From: Leadbetterella byssophila DSM 17132
Lineage (GTDB): Bacteria > Bacteroidota > Bacteroidia > Cytophagales > Spirosomataceae
Reading direction: 5' to 3'
Assembly: GCF_000166395.1 (NCBI RefSeq)
Contig: NC_014655.1
Coordinates: 3,968,001 to 4,032,000, forward strand
DNA length: 64,000 nucleotides
The notes below the pieces were generated by a model that saw nothing but the letters and a program-made list of their open reading frames with translations, was not told where the DNA came from and did not search any database. The position numbers and the translations under genes were made by a program. Positions 9,536 through 16,934 of the stretch are shown piece by piece (the stretch's first letter is position 1; every line of letters begins with the position of its first letter).

Positions 9536-10093
9536 ATGGCAAAAAACATGAGAAGACCGATGCGTCCACCGGTTAGAAAAGAGGACGAACACAGAATTAA
9601 CGAGAAAATCCGAGGAGTACAGGAGGTCAGATTAGTAGGGGAGAACGTGGAGCAAGGAGTTGTTCCTTTTGTAAAAGCTTTGGAAATTGCTAAAGCACAG
9701 AACTTGGATTTAGTAGAAATCGTACCTAATTCCGCGCCACCGGTTTGCCGGATCGTAGATTACTCTAAATTCAAATACGAGCAGAAAAAGAAACAAAAAG
9801 AACTCAAAGCCAAGCAAGTTAAAACAGTCATTAAAGAGATCAGATTTGGTCCTCAGACAGATGATCATGATTATGAGTTCAAATTAAAGCATGCAGAAAA
9901 CTTCTTAAAAGAGAACTCCAAAGTGAAAGCTTACGTGCACTTTGTAGGTAGACAGATTGTCTTTAAAGAACAAGGGTTTAAACTTTTAGAAAGGTTTACT
10001 GAAGCTCTTTCCGACTTAGGAAAGCCTGAAGCTCCGCCAAAATTAGAAGGTAAAAGGCTGAATGTAATTATCGCTCCTAAGCCTAAGAAATAA
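9536..10093 (+). CDS. infC: Translation initiation factor IF-3
   Basis: A 185-residue IF-3, which keeps the 30S subunit free and checks initiator tRNA and start codon. The N-terminal domain ([20 protein letters not shown]), the lysine-rich linker ([15 protein letters not shown]) and the C-terminal domain ([21 protein letters not shown]) are all present. The start is an ordinary ATG at 9536. The usual partners rpmI (L35) and rplT (L20) do not follow; a strong hairpin comes directly after the stop and the next gene is on the other strand, so the classical infC-rpmI-rplT order is broken here. Confidence 0.97.
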   Translation: MAKNMRRPMRPPVRKEDEHRINEKIRGVQEVRLVGENVEQGVVPFVKALEIAKAQNLDLVEIVPNSAPPVCRIVDYSKFKYEQKKKQKELKAKQVKTVIKEIRFGPQTDDHDYEFKLKHAENFLKENSKVKAYVHFVGRQIVFKEQGFKLLERFTEALSDLGKPEAPPKLEGKRLNVIIAPKPKK

Positions 10094-10096
10094 GAT

Positions 10097-10156
10097 ATGC
10101 CCCCAATAGTATAGAGTGCCCCCAAAAAGTTAGATACTAATTGGGGGCATTTTTAT
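10097..10156. terminator. Bidirectional terminator with two alternative left arms
   Basis: ATGCCCCCAAT at 10097-10107 pairs perfectly with ATTGGGGGCAT at 10140-10150, followed by TTTTATT. A second left arm, TGCCCCCAA at 10117-10125, can pair with the same right arm in a shorter hairpin. It lies between the convergent infC and lipoprotein genes and can serve both. The inner segment TGCCCCCAAAAAGTTAGA resembles ends of some insertion sequences, but that is only an impression. Confidence 0.75.
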
Positions 10157-10659
10157 TATAAGTTTAAAGCCTCTGCAACTTCCATATAGTTCTTGGTATT
10201 CAAACCGGCCACTAACTCTGAGGAGGCAATGGCGACTACCTTGAATACCATATTGCTTTGCGGAGCAGGGGTTTGGGCATCATCGTCTTGCAGGATAAAG
10301 TTGACCATCCCTGTGCCGTATTGGAAAAAGAGGTGAGAATTGTATAAGAATGCCTGTCCCCCTTCATCTACCCAATAATCCGTGTAGGAGAATGGGATTT
10401 GTGTGTATACGCCATCATTGCCTTGTAGGTAGCAAAGTACAGCCCCGTTCGTGGCTATGTCTGCAGTTATAATAGAAGAAGCCTTCCTAGCTTCCCAAGC
10501 GAAACCATCTCCTTGCCAGTTAGATGGACTTACTGTAATGATTTGTGTTTTAACATTCGCATTGCCGTCTTTACCATCTGCTCCGGCAGGACCTTGAGGG
10601 CCTTCCACTTTACATGATACAAAGATGACGCTTAGGAGGAATAATGAGAGGTATTTCAT
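10156..10659 (-). CDS. Lipoprotein with short collagen-like stretch
   Basis: A 167-residue lipoprotein: signal MKYLSLFLLSVIFVSC, then directly after the lipid cysteine a short Gly-X-Y run (GPQGPAGADGKDG), a layout common among Bacteroidota surface lipoproteins. The rest is beta-rich with no recognised catalytic motif. Its start overlaps the end of the aldo/keto reductase gene by 4 bp (ATGA), so the two are co-transcribed, though a functional link is not obvious. Probably a surface or outer-membrane lipoprotein of unknown role. Confidence 0.8.
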   Translation of the reverse strand: MKYLSLFLLSVIFVSCKVEGPQGPAGADGKDGNANVKTQIITVSPSNWQGDGFAWEARKASSIITADIATNGAVLCYLQGNDGVYTQIPFSYTDYWVDEGGQAFLYNSHLFFQYGTGMVNFILQDDDAQTPAPQSNMVFKVVAIASSELVAGLNTKNYMEVAEALNL

Positions 10660-11633
10660 AAGTTTAATATTTGTTCGATTTGTACTAATTCTTCATTACT
10701 GTATTCTTTGTTCTTTAAGGCTTCCAAGGAATCTAATAATTGGGAAGTTCTGGATGCGCCTATAAGAACAGAGGTTATTCGAGGGTCTTTGAGTAGCCAA
10801 CTGATAGCCATCTGCGCTAAAGTTTGGCCTCTTCTCTGCGCCACTTCATTTAGTTTCTGAATTTTCTGTATCGTTTCCGGTGTAACTTCTTCTTTTTGTA
10901 GAAATCCTGTAGACTTGGCTGCTCTGGAATCTTCAGGAATACCGTTTAGATACTTGTGGGTAAGAAGCCCTTGCGCTAAAGGCGAGAAAGGAATACATCC
11001 TATTCCTTTTTCTTTCAATACGTCCAATAAGCCATTTTCAGGATCTCTGACTAACATGGAGTACTTCGGTTGGTGAATCAAACAAGGTGTACCTAATTCT
11101 TTAAGAATGGCCGTTGCTTGTCGGGTCTGCTCCGGGTCATAATTGGACAATCCCACATATATGGCTTTCCCTTGTCGAACTATACTATCCAAAGCCCCCA
11201 TAGTTTCTTCCAAAGGTGTTCTTGGATCAGGTCTATGGGAATAGAAGATGTCAACGTAATCTAATTTCATTCGTTTCAGGCTTTGGTCACAGGATGAAAT
11301 GAGATATTTTCTTGAGCCCCATTCACCGTAGGGTCCAGGCCACATTCTGTAACCAGCCTTTGAGGAAATGATTAATTCGTCTCTGTATGATCTAAGGTCT
11401 TTTTTTAGGATTTTGCCAAAGTTTTCTTCCGCTGAGCCAGGTGGAGGGCCGTAATTATTGGCCAGATCAAAATGGGTGATGCCTTTGTCAAATGCTGTTA
11501 ATAGGATTTCTCTATAATTCTCATAGATATCTACTCCACCGAAATTATGCCATAATCCTAGAGATATTTCAGGAAGGAGTAAACCACTTTTACCGGATCG
11601 GCGGTATTTCATGGTATCATAGCGTGAGTCCAT
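10656..11633 (-). CDS. Aldo/keto reductase, YghZ/L-glyceraldehyde-3-phosphate reductase type
   Basis: A 325-residue NADPH-dependent aldo/keto reductase. Residues DLANNYGPPPGSAEENFG (about 56-73) carry the catalytic Asp and Tyr, the catalytic Lys is in IISSKAG (about 91), and the His in YSHRPDP (about 131) completes the tetrad. The C-terminal ISWLLKDPRITSVLIGAS is the cofactor-binding segment. GLWHNFGG near the N-terminus is typical of the YghZ/Gpr group, which reduces L-glyceraldehyde 3-phosphate and detoxifies aldehydes. The ATG at 11633 is kept because the residues before MKYRRSGKSGL also match the family. Divergent from rarA. Confidence 0.9.
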   Translation of the reverse strand: MDSRYDTMKYRRSGKSGLLLPEISLGLWHNFGGVDIYENYREILLTAFDKGITHFDLANNYGPPPGSAEENFGKILKKDLRSYRDELIISSKAGYRMWPGPYGEWGSRKYLISSCDQSLKRMKLDYVDIFYSHRPDPRTPLEETMGALDSIVRQGKAIYVGLSNYDPEQTRQATAILKELGTPCLIHQPKYSMLVRDPENGLLDVLKEKGIGCIPFSPLAQGLLTHKYLNGIPEDSRAAKSTGFLQKEEVTPETIQKIQKLNEVAQRRGQTLAQMAISWLLKDPRITSVLIGASRTSQLLDSLEALKNKEYSNEELVQIEQILNL

Positions 11634-11695
11634 AGGTTGGTTTTTTATCTTGTCAAATATACAGGTATTCGAATGGAATTCTGTATTGAAAAGTA

Positions 11696-11703
11696 TAAAT
11701 TTG
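11696..11703 (+). promoter_or_regulatory. Putative -7 box (TAAATTTG) next to rarA start
   Basis: TAAATTTG matches TAnnTTTG exactly and lies 4 bp before the likely GTG start of rarA, in the gap between divergent genes. If used, it would give a leaderless or nearly leaderless rarA message. No good TTTG lies at the expected upstream distance, so this remains weak. Confidence 0.3.
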
Positions 11704-11706
11704 GGT

Positions 11707-12975
11707 GTGAATCATTCCATTCCTTTAGCAGAGAGAATCCGTCCCCGTAATCTGGACGAGTACGTGGGGCAGGAACATATATTAGGGCCTGGTAAGCCGT
11801 TGAGAAAGGCTATAGAATCAGGTATGTTACCTTCCATGATCTTATGGGGTCCTCCGGGTGTGGGTAAAACCTCTTTGGCTTTTCTTATCGCTGAAGTAAG
11901 TAAAAGACAATTTCATAATCTTAGTGCTATCTCAGCAGGTGTAAAGGATTTACGGGAGGTTTTAGCTAGACCGTCCGGATTATTTCCGCCTATACTCTTC
12001 ATAGATGAAATTCATCGCTTCAATAAATCTCAGCAGGATGCGCTTTTAGGAGCAGTAGAGAAGGGTAAGGTTACCTTGATAGGAGCCACTACTGAGAATC
12101 CGTCTTTTGAAGTAAATTCAGCACTCCTAAGTAGGTGCCAAGTGTACATATTAGAAGCTTTTGGACAGGAAGAGCTTCGGTGCTTAGTGGATAGGGCATT
12201 AAGTGAGGACGAATTGCTGAAAACACTACCCATAGAAGTCATAGGTACAGATTCCCTTTTCCGGCATAGTGGTGGTGATGGGAGGAAGTTGCTTAACCTA
12301 TTGGAACTTGTGATTCTAGCCCAGCAGGGTAATGACCCTATCAAAATAGATGATGAGACTGTAGAAAGCCTGGTTCAAAAGAATTTTGCCAGATATGATA
12401 AATCCGGAGAACAGCATTATGATATAGTTTCGGCCTTTATCAAGTCCATTAGAGGTTCAGATCCAAACGCAGCCTTATATTGGATGGCTAGAATGCTTGT
12501 TGCCGGAGAGGATGTGAAGTTTATAGCTCGGAGAATGTTGATAGCTGCTTCAGAAGATATAGGACTTGCTAACCCAACAGCTATGATGGTGGCGAATGCA
12601 TGTATGGATGCAGTGATGAAAATTGGATATCCGGAAAGTAGAATTATCTTATCACAGACGGCGATCTATTTAGCCACCTCTCCTAAGTCAAATGCGGCTT
12701 ATAATGCCATTAATCATGCCATGGAAGTGGCAGAACGTACTTCACATCTTCCGGTACCTGTAGATTTGAGAAATGCACCTACCAAGTTAATGAAACAAAT
12801 AGGGTATGGGAAAGGATACAAGTATTCGCATGATTACCCCGGGCACTTCGTTAAACAGGATTTTCTTCCGGAGGATCTGAAAGGATTTAAGTTTTACCAA
12901 CCGGGTGAAAACGCCAGAGAGAATGAGATCAAAAAGAATCTGAAAAACTGGTGGGAGGAATGGTATGGATATTAA
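11707..12975 (+). CDS. rarA: Replication-associated recombination protein A (MgsA/RarA AAA+ ATPase)
   Basis: A clamp-loader-like AAA+ ATPase acting at stalled replication forks. There is no ATG before the conserved N-terminus. The reading frame opens upstream with TTG at 11650, but GTG at 11707 gives the family-typical beginning (IPLAERIRPRNLDEYVGQEH) and 422 residues, the normal length. Walker A is WGPPGVGKT (about residue 46), Walker B ILFIDEIHRF (about 97) and sensor 1 LIGATTENPSF. The C-terminal MgsA/RarA domain includes VDLRNAPTKLMKQIGYGKGY. The stop codon runs into a palindromic terminator. Confidence 0.93.
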   Translation: MNHSIPLAERIRPRNLDEYVGQEHILGPGKPLRKAIESGMLPSMILWGPPGVGKTSLAFLIAEVSKRQFHNLSAISAGVKDLREVLARPSGLFPPILFIDEIHRFNKSQQDALLGAVEKGKVTLIGATTENPSFEVNSALLSRCQVYILEAFGQEELRCLVDRALSEDELLKTLPIEVIGTDSLFRHSGGDGRKLLNLLELVILAQQGNDPIKIDDETVESLVQKNFARYDKSGEQHYDIVSAFIKSIRGSDPNAALYWMARMLVAGEDVKFIARRMLIAASEDIGLANPTAMMVANACMDAVMKIGYPESRIILSQTAIYLATSPKSNAAYNAINHAMEVAERTSHLPVPVDLRNAPTKLMKQIGYGKGYKYSHDYPGHFVKQDFLPEDLKGFKFYQPGENARENEIKKNLKNWWEEWYGY

Positions 12976-12999
12976 AATAGGGGCTTAAGCCCCTATTTT
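12974..12999. terminator. 26-bp palindromic terminator, left copy (direct repeat flanking the IS)
   Basis: A perfect 26-bp palindrome (13 + 13 bp; arms AAAATAGGGGCTT / AAGCCCCTATTTT) starting inside the rarA stop codon. An identical copy is at 14741-14766, directly on the other side of the insertion sequence. Each copy ends a flanking gene: rarA here, the lipoprotein gene there. The simplest reading is that one shared terminator was duplicated when the element inserted. Confidence 0.85.
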
Positions 13000-13010
13000 C
13001 TCCTCTTTGG

Positions 13011-14459
13011 CTAATTTCTGTTGTAAAATATAGCTTCGATTGCTGGATTGTTGATTTTACCCAACTTTGCCATTTTTTGTTGGAGTTTTGCGAAGTCGGT
13101 TAAATTAATTTGTACACTTTCAAGCCAGTTTTCCATTCTCACACGATTGAGTAAATCTCCTGTGGTAATTCTTTTTCTTTTTGCGTTTTTGTACCATTTA
13201 GTTCCTGGAAGTTGCTGCGATTTTTTTTCGTTTGATTTGTGAGCTGCCAGTAAGATCATTGCATAACATGCTGATATAAATTGTGGCACTTTCTCGACAG
13301 CTGTTTTCTCACGCACTTGTGCCTGTCCGCAGCCGATCAATGTTTTTTGATCACGAAAGCCTACCTCTATTTCCCACCTTCTAATGTAAGCCTGTACAAG
13401 TAATTGGATATCTATATGCTGGGAGGTAGAAATTAGATAGGCAGGGTTTCGGTAAAGTAATTTGGAGCTTTTTGTAAGTCGGTAACTAACTGGACGAATA
13501 ATGACTAGCATCAGGTTTCGCTCCCCGGATTTCCTCCACCTAACATTTTTTAGTGTTTTCACCTCAAAGACTCGTTTTTTACCTGCTGCCCATGCTTCTA
13601 TCTTTTGGTATGGTATTTCTGGACTTTGCCGTATTTGTTCTGGTGTAGGTAACTCTCTTCCAAAATAAGGTTTTCTTCCCCTTTGATTTATTTTTACTTC
13701 GGCAGGAGAAAATAGCTTTGCATCTTTTCTTATTCTCCCTATTAATTCCACTCCGGCTGGCAGCTTTTTTATTACCGTTTCGTTGGTGTAACTACCATCA
13801 ACACTTAACACCACCTTCTTATTAGAAAAACCGTCCGCATTTAAATCTTCTCTTAGAGAGAGGATACGCTGCAGACCTACTGCACTCATCTTCTCTTTCT
13901 TGTGTTGTTGCAAAAAAGTAGCTGTGGTTTGCTCGTCAGCGCCTTTAGTAGGCTTTTTTACTGGTGGACAATGGGTAAAGTCAACAGGAATTGCTCGAGA
14001 AGGCCCAAACACTCCCTTTTCTAGTAGCGATAAAGACACTTGAATAAAACGCTGCCCCCACACAAAATTACTGCTAAATGGCGGACCAAGTGGATCACGC
14101 ATCCAACCCGTTCCGAAGATTTTCTTTCCTCGTTTACGTAGTAATGTATCGTCCATATGAGCATAAATATAAGGATGCTCCCAACCGTTAGTAAGTACTA
14201 CTTCTTTGCGTATACAGCCAAATATCTTGCTCATATTCATTCGGCTGCCCTTAAAAAGGCGATAGGTAGCCGACCAGTCCAAGAACTGAGCACCACTGGC
14301 CGTTACCATTCCCGTAATAGTACATCGGCCAACACACGATAAAACACCTAAAGCAAGAGTCCGAGCTCGCTCAAAGGTTCTAAGTTGATTAAACGCTGGT
14401 AAGCACTTTTCAAATAATTCCCGAAAAGAACAAATTAGACCTTCCTTGGGAGTTTTTTT
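13011..14459 (-). CDS. DDE transposase (orfB of the IS), probably made by -1 frameshift
   Basis: Catalyses transposition of the element. The open frame runs from a stop at 14460-14462. The first ATG (14309) is too late: conserved-looking transposase sequence (RELFEKCLPAFNQLRTFERA, then RTLALGVLSC) lies before it, and no ATG, GTG or TTG is available there. Catalytic residues: first Asp in HMDDTLLRKRG, second in VVLSVDGSYTN, and Glu within a perfect Y-x2-R-x3-E-x6-K signature (YIRRWEIEVGFRDQK). The upstream orfA can be joined by a -1 shift on A9, giving a product of about 543 residues. An ATT start overlapping the orfA stop (14435) is the alternative. The frame looks intact. Confidence 0.88.
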   Translation of the reverse strand, partial: KKTPKEGLICSFRELFEKCLPAFNQLRTFERARTLALGVLSCVGRCTITGMVTASGAQFLDWSATYRLFKGSRMNMSKIFGCIRKEVVLTNGWEHPYIYAHMDDTLLRKRGKKIFGTGWMRDPLGPPFSSNFVWGQRFIQVSLSLLEKGVFGPSRAIPVDFTHCPPVKKPTKGADEQTTATFLQQHKKEKMSAVGLQRILSLREDLNADGFSNKKVVLSVDGSYTNETVIKKLPAGVELIGRIRKDAKLFSPAEVKINQRGRKPYFGRELPTPEQIRQSPEIPYQKIEAWAAGKKRVFEVKTLKNVRWRKSGERNLMLVIIRPVSYRLTKSSKLLYRNPAYLISTSQHIDIQLLVQAYIRRWEIEVGFRDQKTLIGCGQAQVREKTAVEKVPQFISACYAMILLAAHKSNEKKSQQLPGTKWYKNAKRKRITTGDLLNRVRMENWLESVQINLTDFAKLQQKMAKLGKINNPAIEAIFYNRN

Positions 14460-14641
14460 TTAAGCTCTTTTACAGAGTCGTCACTACGCTGTAGAACCAA
14501 ACGTTGATGATCGTCAATCACCCATTCCACCACTTCTCCTTGCTGGAACTCTATGGCTTGCGCAACAGCAGCAGGAAAATTTACGTACCACTGCTCACTC
14601 TTGGCTCTCTTAATTAATTGAATTTTCGTCGGATATCCCAT
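14435..14641 (-). CDS. AbrB/SpoVT-like DNA-binding protein (orfA of the IS)
   Basis: A 68-residue protein of the swapped-hairpin AbrB type: QWYVNFPAAVAQAIEFQQGE resembles the usual LPxxVrxxLgLkxGD pattern, followed by VVEWVIDDHQRLVLQR and a basic tail ending KELKKKLPRKV. It lies inside the insertion sequence, immediately upstream of and overlapping the transposase frame, so it belongs to the element. It may regulate transposition, bind the element ends, or serve as the N-terminal DNA-binding part of a frameshifted transposase. An inverted repeat just upstream (14655-14723) is a candidate binding site. Confidence 0.75.
   Translation of the reverse strand: MGYPTKIQLIKRAKSEQWYVNFPAAVAQAIEFQQGEVVEWVIDDHQRLVLQRSDDSVKELKKKLPRKV
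14453..14461 (-). other. A9 slippery run joining orfA to orfB
   Basis: Nine consecutive A on the coding (minus) strand, read AAA AAA AAA in orfA. A one-base backward slip moves ribosomes into the transposase frame (ACT CCC AAG), which is open from this exact spot. Adding one A during transcription would do the same. Lys-Lys slippery runs of this type are well known in other insertion sequences. Confidence 0.6.
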
Positions 14642-14654
14642 GTCTAGTCGTATA

Positions 14655-14723
14655 ACTAGATATAAATCTCACAAAAAAATGCGACAAATCAAAATCTGAC
14701 GCACTTTTTTTTATATATCTAGT
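14655..14723. promoter_or_regulatory. Inverted repeat upstream of the IS orfA
   Basis: ACTAGATATA at 14655-14664 and TATATCTAGT at 14714-14723 form a perfect 10-bp inverted repeat with 49 bp between, flanking the expected orfA promoter. A further TCTAGT (14643-14648) makes a second small inverted repeat with ACTAGA. Palindromic AT-rich sites would suit an AbrB-like autorepressor or transposase end binding; this is inference. Confidence 0.45.
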
Positions 14724-14740
14724 AAATAACCAAACTCAAG

Positions 14741-14766
14741 AAAATAGGGGCTTAAGCCCCTATTTT
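14741..14766. terminator. 26-bp palindromic terminator, right copy
   Basis: Identical to the palindrome at 12974-12999 and directly abutting the stop codon of the minus-strand lipoprotein gene at 14767. On the minus strand it reads into A/T-rich IS sequence. Together with the left copy it marks the target duplication of the insertion sequence. Confidence 0.85.
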
Positions 14767-15282
14767 TTATTTTGTGAAGTTAAGAATAATATCCAAACTT
14801 GTAAAAAGACTTACTATAAAAAGGTCGTCCGCTAATTCTACGTACTGAGATAAGGAGTTTAAGGCTTCTAGAATCTCAGGTTTCGACATTTTTAAATGAA
14901 GTTCATTGTTTCTAGCATCTATGATTTTTACTTTTATTGGGATTTTATTAGCAACGTTAGTAGCTGCAATTTTAAACTCAATATAATCTCCTTCTAAAGT
15001 GTAAGTGGATTGATAAATACTGGTCTTTCCAAAAAATCCCTCTGAATCCATATCTATGGCTAAATTAGATTCAAATTCGCCATTTTCTTTGATTTGAATA
15101 TATATTCCCCCGGCGCTAAAATCTAAGGCATTAGTAGAATCTGATCCAAAAATGTTCATCTTAACTTCACCTGTCTGTAATGCCCAGTTTCCTTTAACAT
15201 TATCTGCAGGCTTGGGGTCTTTGTCTTTGCTGCACGCGCTGATGGTAAATAATAGGAGTAATAAATAAACTGCTTTTTTCAT
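14767..15282 (-). CDS. Lipocalin-like lipoprotein of unknown function
   Basis: A 171-residue lipoprotein with signal MKKAVYLLLLLFTISAC. The mature part begins with a charged linker and then VKGNWALQTGEV, the typical opening of lipocalin-like 'G-x-W' lipoproteins of Bacteroidota, and continues as alternating beta strands. The C-terminus is more hydrophobic (LFIVSLFTSLDIILNF). It is the last gene of a minus-strand run (ddl, rnhA, methyltransferase, glycosyltransferase, this gene), 12 bp behind the glycosyltransferase. Its terminator was duplicated by the neighbouring insertion sequence. Confidence 0.75.
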   Translation of the reverse strand: MKKAVYLLLLLFTISACSKDKDPKPADNVKGNWALQTGEVKMNIFGSDSTNALDFSAGGIYIQIKENGEFESNLAIDMDSEGFFGKTSIYQSTYTLEGDYIEFKIAATNVANKIPIKVKIIDARNNELHLKMSKPEILEALNSLSQYVELADDLFIVSLFTSLDIILNFTK

Positions 15283-15294
15283 TATAGTTTTTCT

Positions 15295-16242
15295 TTAAGT
15301 TTTCTCGGCTATGGTGTATTCATCTTTTTTAACGCTATTTCTAACTAATAACTCGCCTAAGAATCCGGCTAGGAACATCTGCGATCCTATGAGGGCGGCA
15401 GTTAATCCCAAGAAGAATAGTGGGTTATCAGTAACGTTACGATAAGGTTGATGGTTATAAATACTATACAATTTTTCTCCAATCAAATAGGTTGCAATAG
15501 CTAAGCCTCCTAAAAAGGACAGAATCCCAAACAATCCAAAGAAGTGCATAGGGCTCTTCCCGAATTTGTTCACAAAGGTGATCGACAATAAATCCAGGAA
15601 GCCATTAAAGAAGCGTTCCAATCCAAATTTTGTGTGACCGTATTTTCGTGCCTGATGATGCACTACTTTTTCGCCTATCTTTCCAAAACCACTCCATTTG
15701 GCTACTACCGGAATGTAGCGGTGCATTTCACCGTAAATGATGATATTCTTGGTTACTTTGCTGTTGTATGCCTTTAGTCCGCAATTCATGTCATGAAGAG
15801 GGATATCATGAATCATTCGGGTGGTGGCATTGAAGAGTTTTGTAGGCAGAGTTTTAGTGATGGGATCATATCTCTTTTGTTTCCAGCCGGAAACGAGATC
15901 ATATCCATCCTCTGTGATCATCTTATACAGTTCAGGTATTTCATCCGGACTGTCCTGTAGATCGGCATCCATAGTAATAACCACCTGACCTTGGGTTTCA
16001 TTAAAGCCCGTTTGTAAAGCGGCTGTTTTTCCATAATTCTTAGCAAACTTAAAACCTCTTACCTCGGGGTTGTTCCTTGCTAAGTCCAGGATGATATTCC
16101 AAGAATCATCATTACTACCATCATCAATAAAAAGAACCTCATAAGAGAAGGCGTGATTCTCCATTACACGCTTGATCCAGGCATGTAATTCTCTTAAAGA
16201 TTCGGCCTCATTATATAGAGGGATAACTACGGATATGTCCAT
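15295..16242 (-). CDS. Family 2 glycosyltransferase, polyprenyl-phosphate type (GtrB/DPM1-like)
   Basis: A 315-residue membrane-bound glycosyltransferase. The N-terminal GT-A domain (about 1-225) starts MDISVVIPLYNEAESL and carries FIDDGSNDDSW and the metal-binding DADLQDSPDEIPEL; the later MNCGLKAY segment is also typical. Two membrane helices follow (about 230-255 and 275-300), as in GtrB/ArnC-like enzymes that load a sugar onto undecaprenyl phosphate. The sugar cannot be told from sequence. It starts 3 bp after the stop of the methyltransferase gene. Confidence 0.9.
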   Translation of the reverse strand: MDISVVIPLYNEAESLRELHAWIKRVMENHAFSYEVLFIDDGSNDDSWNIILDLARNNPEVRGFKFAKNYGKTAALQTGFNETQGQVVITMDADLQDSPDEIPELYKMITEDGYDLVSGWKQKRYDPITKTLPTKLFNATTRMIHDIPLHDMNCGLKAYNSKVTKNIIIYGEMHRYIPVVAKWSGFGKIGEKVVHHQARKYGHTKFGLERFFNGFLDLLSITFVNKFGKSPMHFFGLFGILSFLGGLAIATYLIGEKLYSIYNHQPYRNVTDNPLFFLGLTAALIGSQMFLAGFLGELLVRNSVKKDEYTIAEKT

Positions 16243-16244
16243 TT

Positions 16245-16934
16245 TTAAAAGAGGAGATAATAGTCTCTCAGAACCTCGGCAAAGATACCACTATATTTCT
16301 CGTTTTCATAAATATTCCACTCTTCCACTAGAGTGGAAGACGGTTTTTTTAGTGAATAGCAAGCGATTTCCCGAAATATGGGCTTGTCCTTCCGATGTCT
16401 GATCAAGTATTGTTTTTCTGTCTGCCATTCAGGCGATTGGCTTCTGAATTGCTCCATTTCAAAAGGAGGTAGGAGGAGCCACAGTTTGCCGTCTTCTGCG
16501 AGTAGTCTTTTGGCACATTCACTCACTTCTTTCCATTTTAGGAGTGAGGCATGATGTGCCAAATTCTTCTTAGGGTCCGGGGAGGAGAGCCTATTCTCAT
16601 AAAAGGGAGGATTACAAAATATCACTTCATATTTCTCCTTTGGAACAAAATCTTTAATGTCTTCATAGAATACCTTTATTCTTGAAGCGAATGGGCTGTC
16701 CAGAACATTTTCTGTAGCGTCTTGTACTGCGCCTGAATCAATCTCTACGGCGTCAATAATTAAAGAGGGGTTACGCTGTGCCACCATCAGACTTAGGAGT
16801 CCGGTTCCTGTTCCAATATCTAGGGCTCTTTTAGCATCGGAGGCTTCTATCAATGCCCCAAATAGACAGGAATCAGTACAGACCTTCATGGCAGATCTTT
16901 CCTGCCTAACCATAAACTGCTTGAATCTAAACAT
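16245..16934 (-). CDS. trmN6: tRNA1(Val) (adenine37-N6)-methyltransferase-like
   Basis: A 229-residue SAM-dependent methyltransferase. FRFKQFMVRQERSAMKVCTD at the N-terminus is characteristic of TrmN6 (YfiC), which methylates A37 of tRNA-Val in E. coli. The SAM-binding motif I is LDIGTGTGLLSLM (about residue 39), and the N6-adenine catalytic motif is FCNPPFYE (about residue 108). The following HHASLLKW segment is also family-like. Its start overlaps the rnhA stop (TAATG). The tRNA target is assumed from the family. Confidence 0.9.
   Translation of the reverse strand: MFRFKQFMVRQERSAMKVCTDSCLFGALIEASDAKRALDIGTGTGLLSLMVAQRNPSLIIDAVEIDSGAVQDATENVLDSPFASRIKVFYEDIKDFVPKEKYEVIFCNPPFYENRLSSPDPKKNLAHHASLLKWKEVSECAKRLLAEDGKLWLLLPPFEMEQFRSQSPEWQTEKQYLIRHRKDKPIFREIACYSLKKPSSTLVEEWNIYENEKYSGIFAEVLRDYYLLF

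Larger units (their letters stand above)
13000..14740 (-). mobile_element. Insertion sequence (IS4/IS701-like DDE element) with AbrB-like orfA
   Basis: A 1,741-bp element lying exactly between two identical 26-bp direct repeats. The two ends form an imperfect inverted repeat: 13000 onward reads CTCCTCTTTGGCTAATTTCT and the reverse complement of the right end reads CTTGAGTTTGGTTATTTACT, sharing TTTGG and further matched positions. It carries two minus-strand frames, an AbrB-like orfA (14641-14435) and a transposase orfB (to 13011), overlapping at a run of nine A. The YREK signature of orfB supports the IS4 superfamily. IS name cannot be given without a search. Confidence 0.88.

Noticed and set aside
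13011-14309. Transposase starting at the first ATG (14309)
   Set aside because: Conserved transposase sequence continues for about 48 codons before this ATG in an open frame.
12974-14766. 26-bp palindromes as the terminal inverted repeats of the IS itself
   Set aside because: Possible because a palindrome is both direct and inverted, but the positions directly on two stop codons and a separate imperfect inverted repeat just inside favour a duplicated host terminator.
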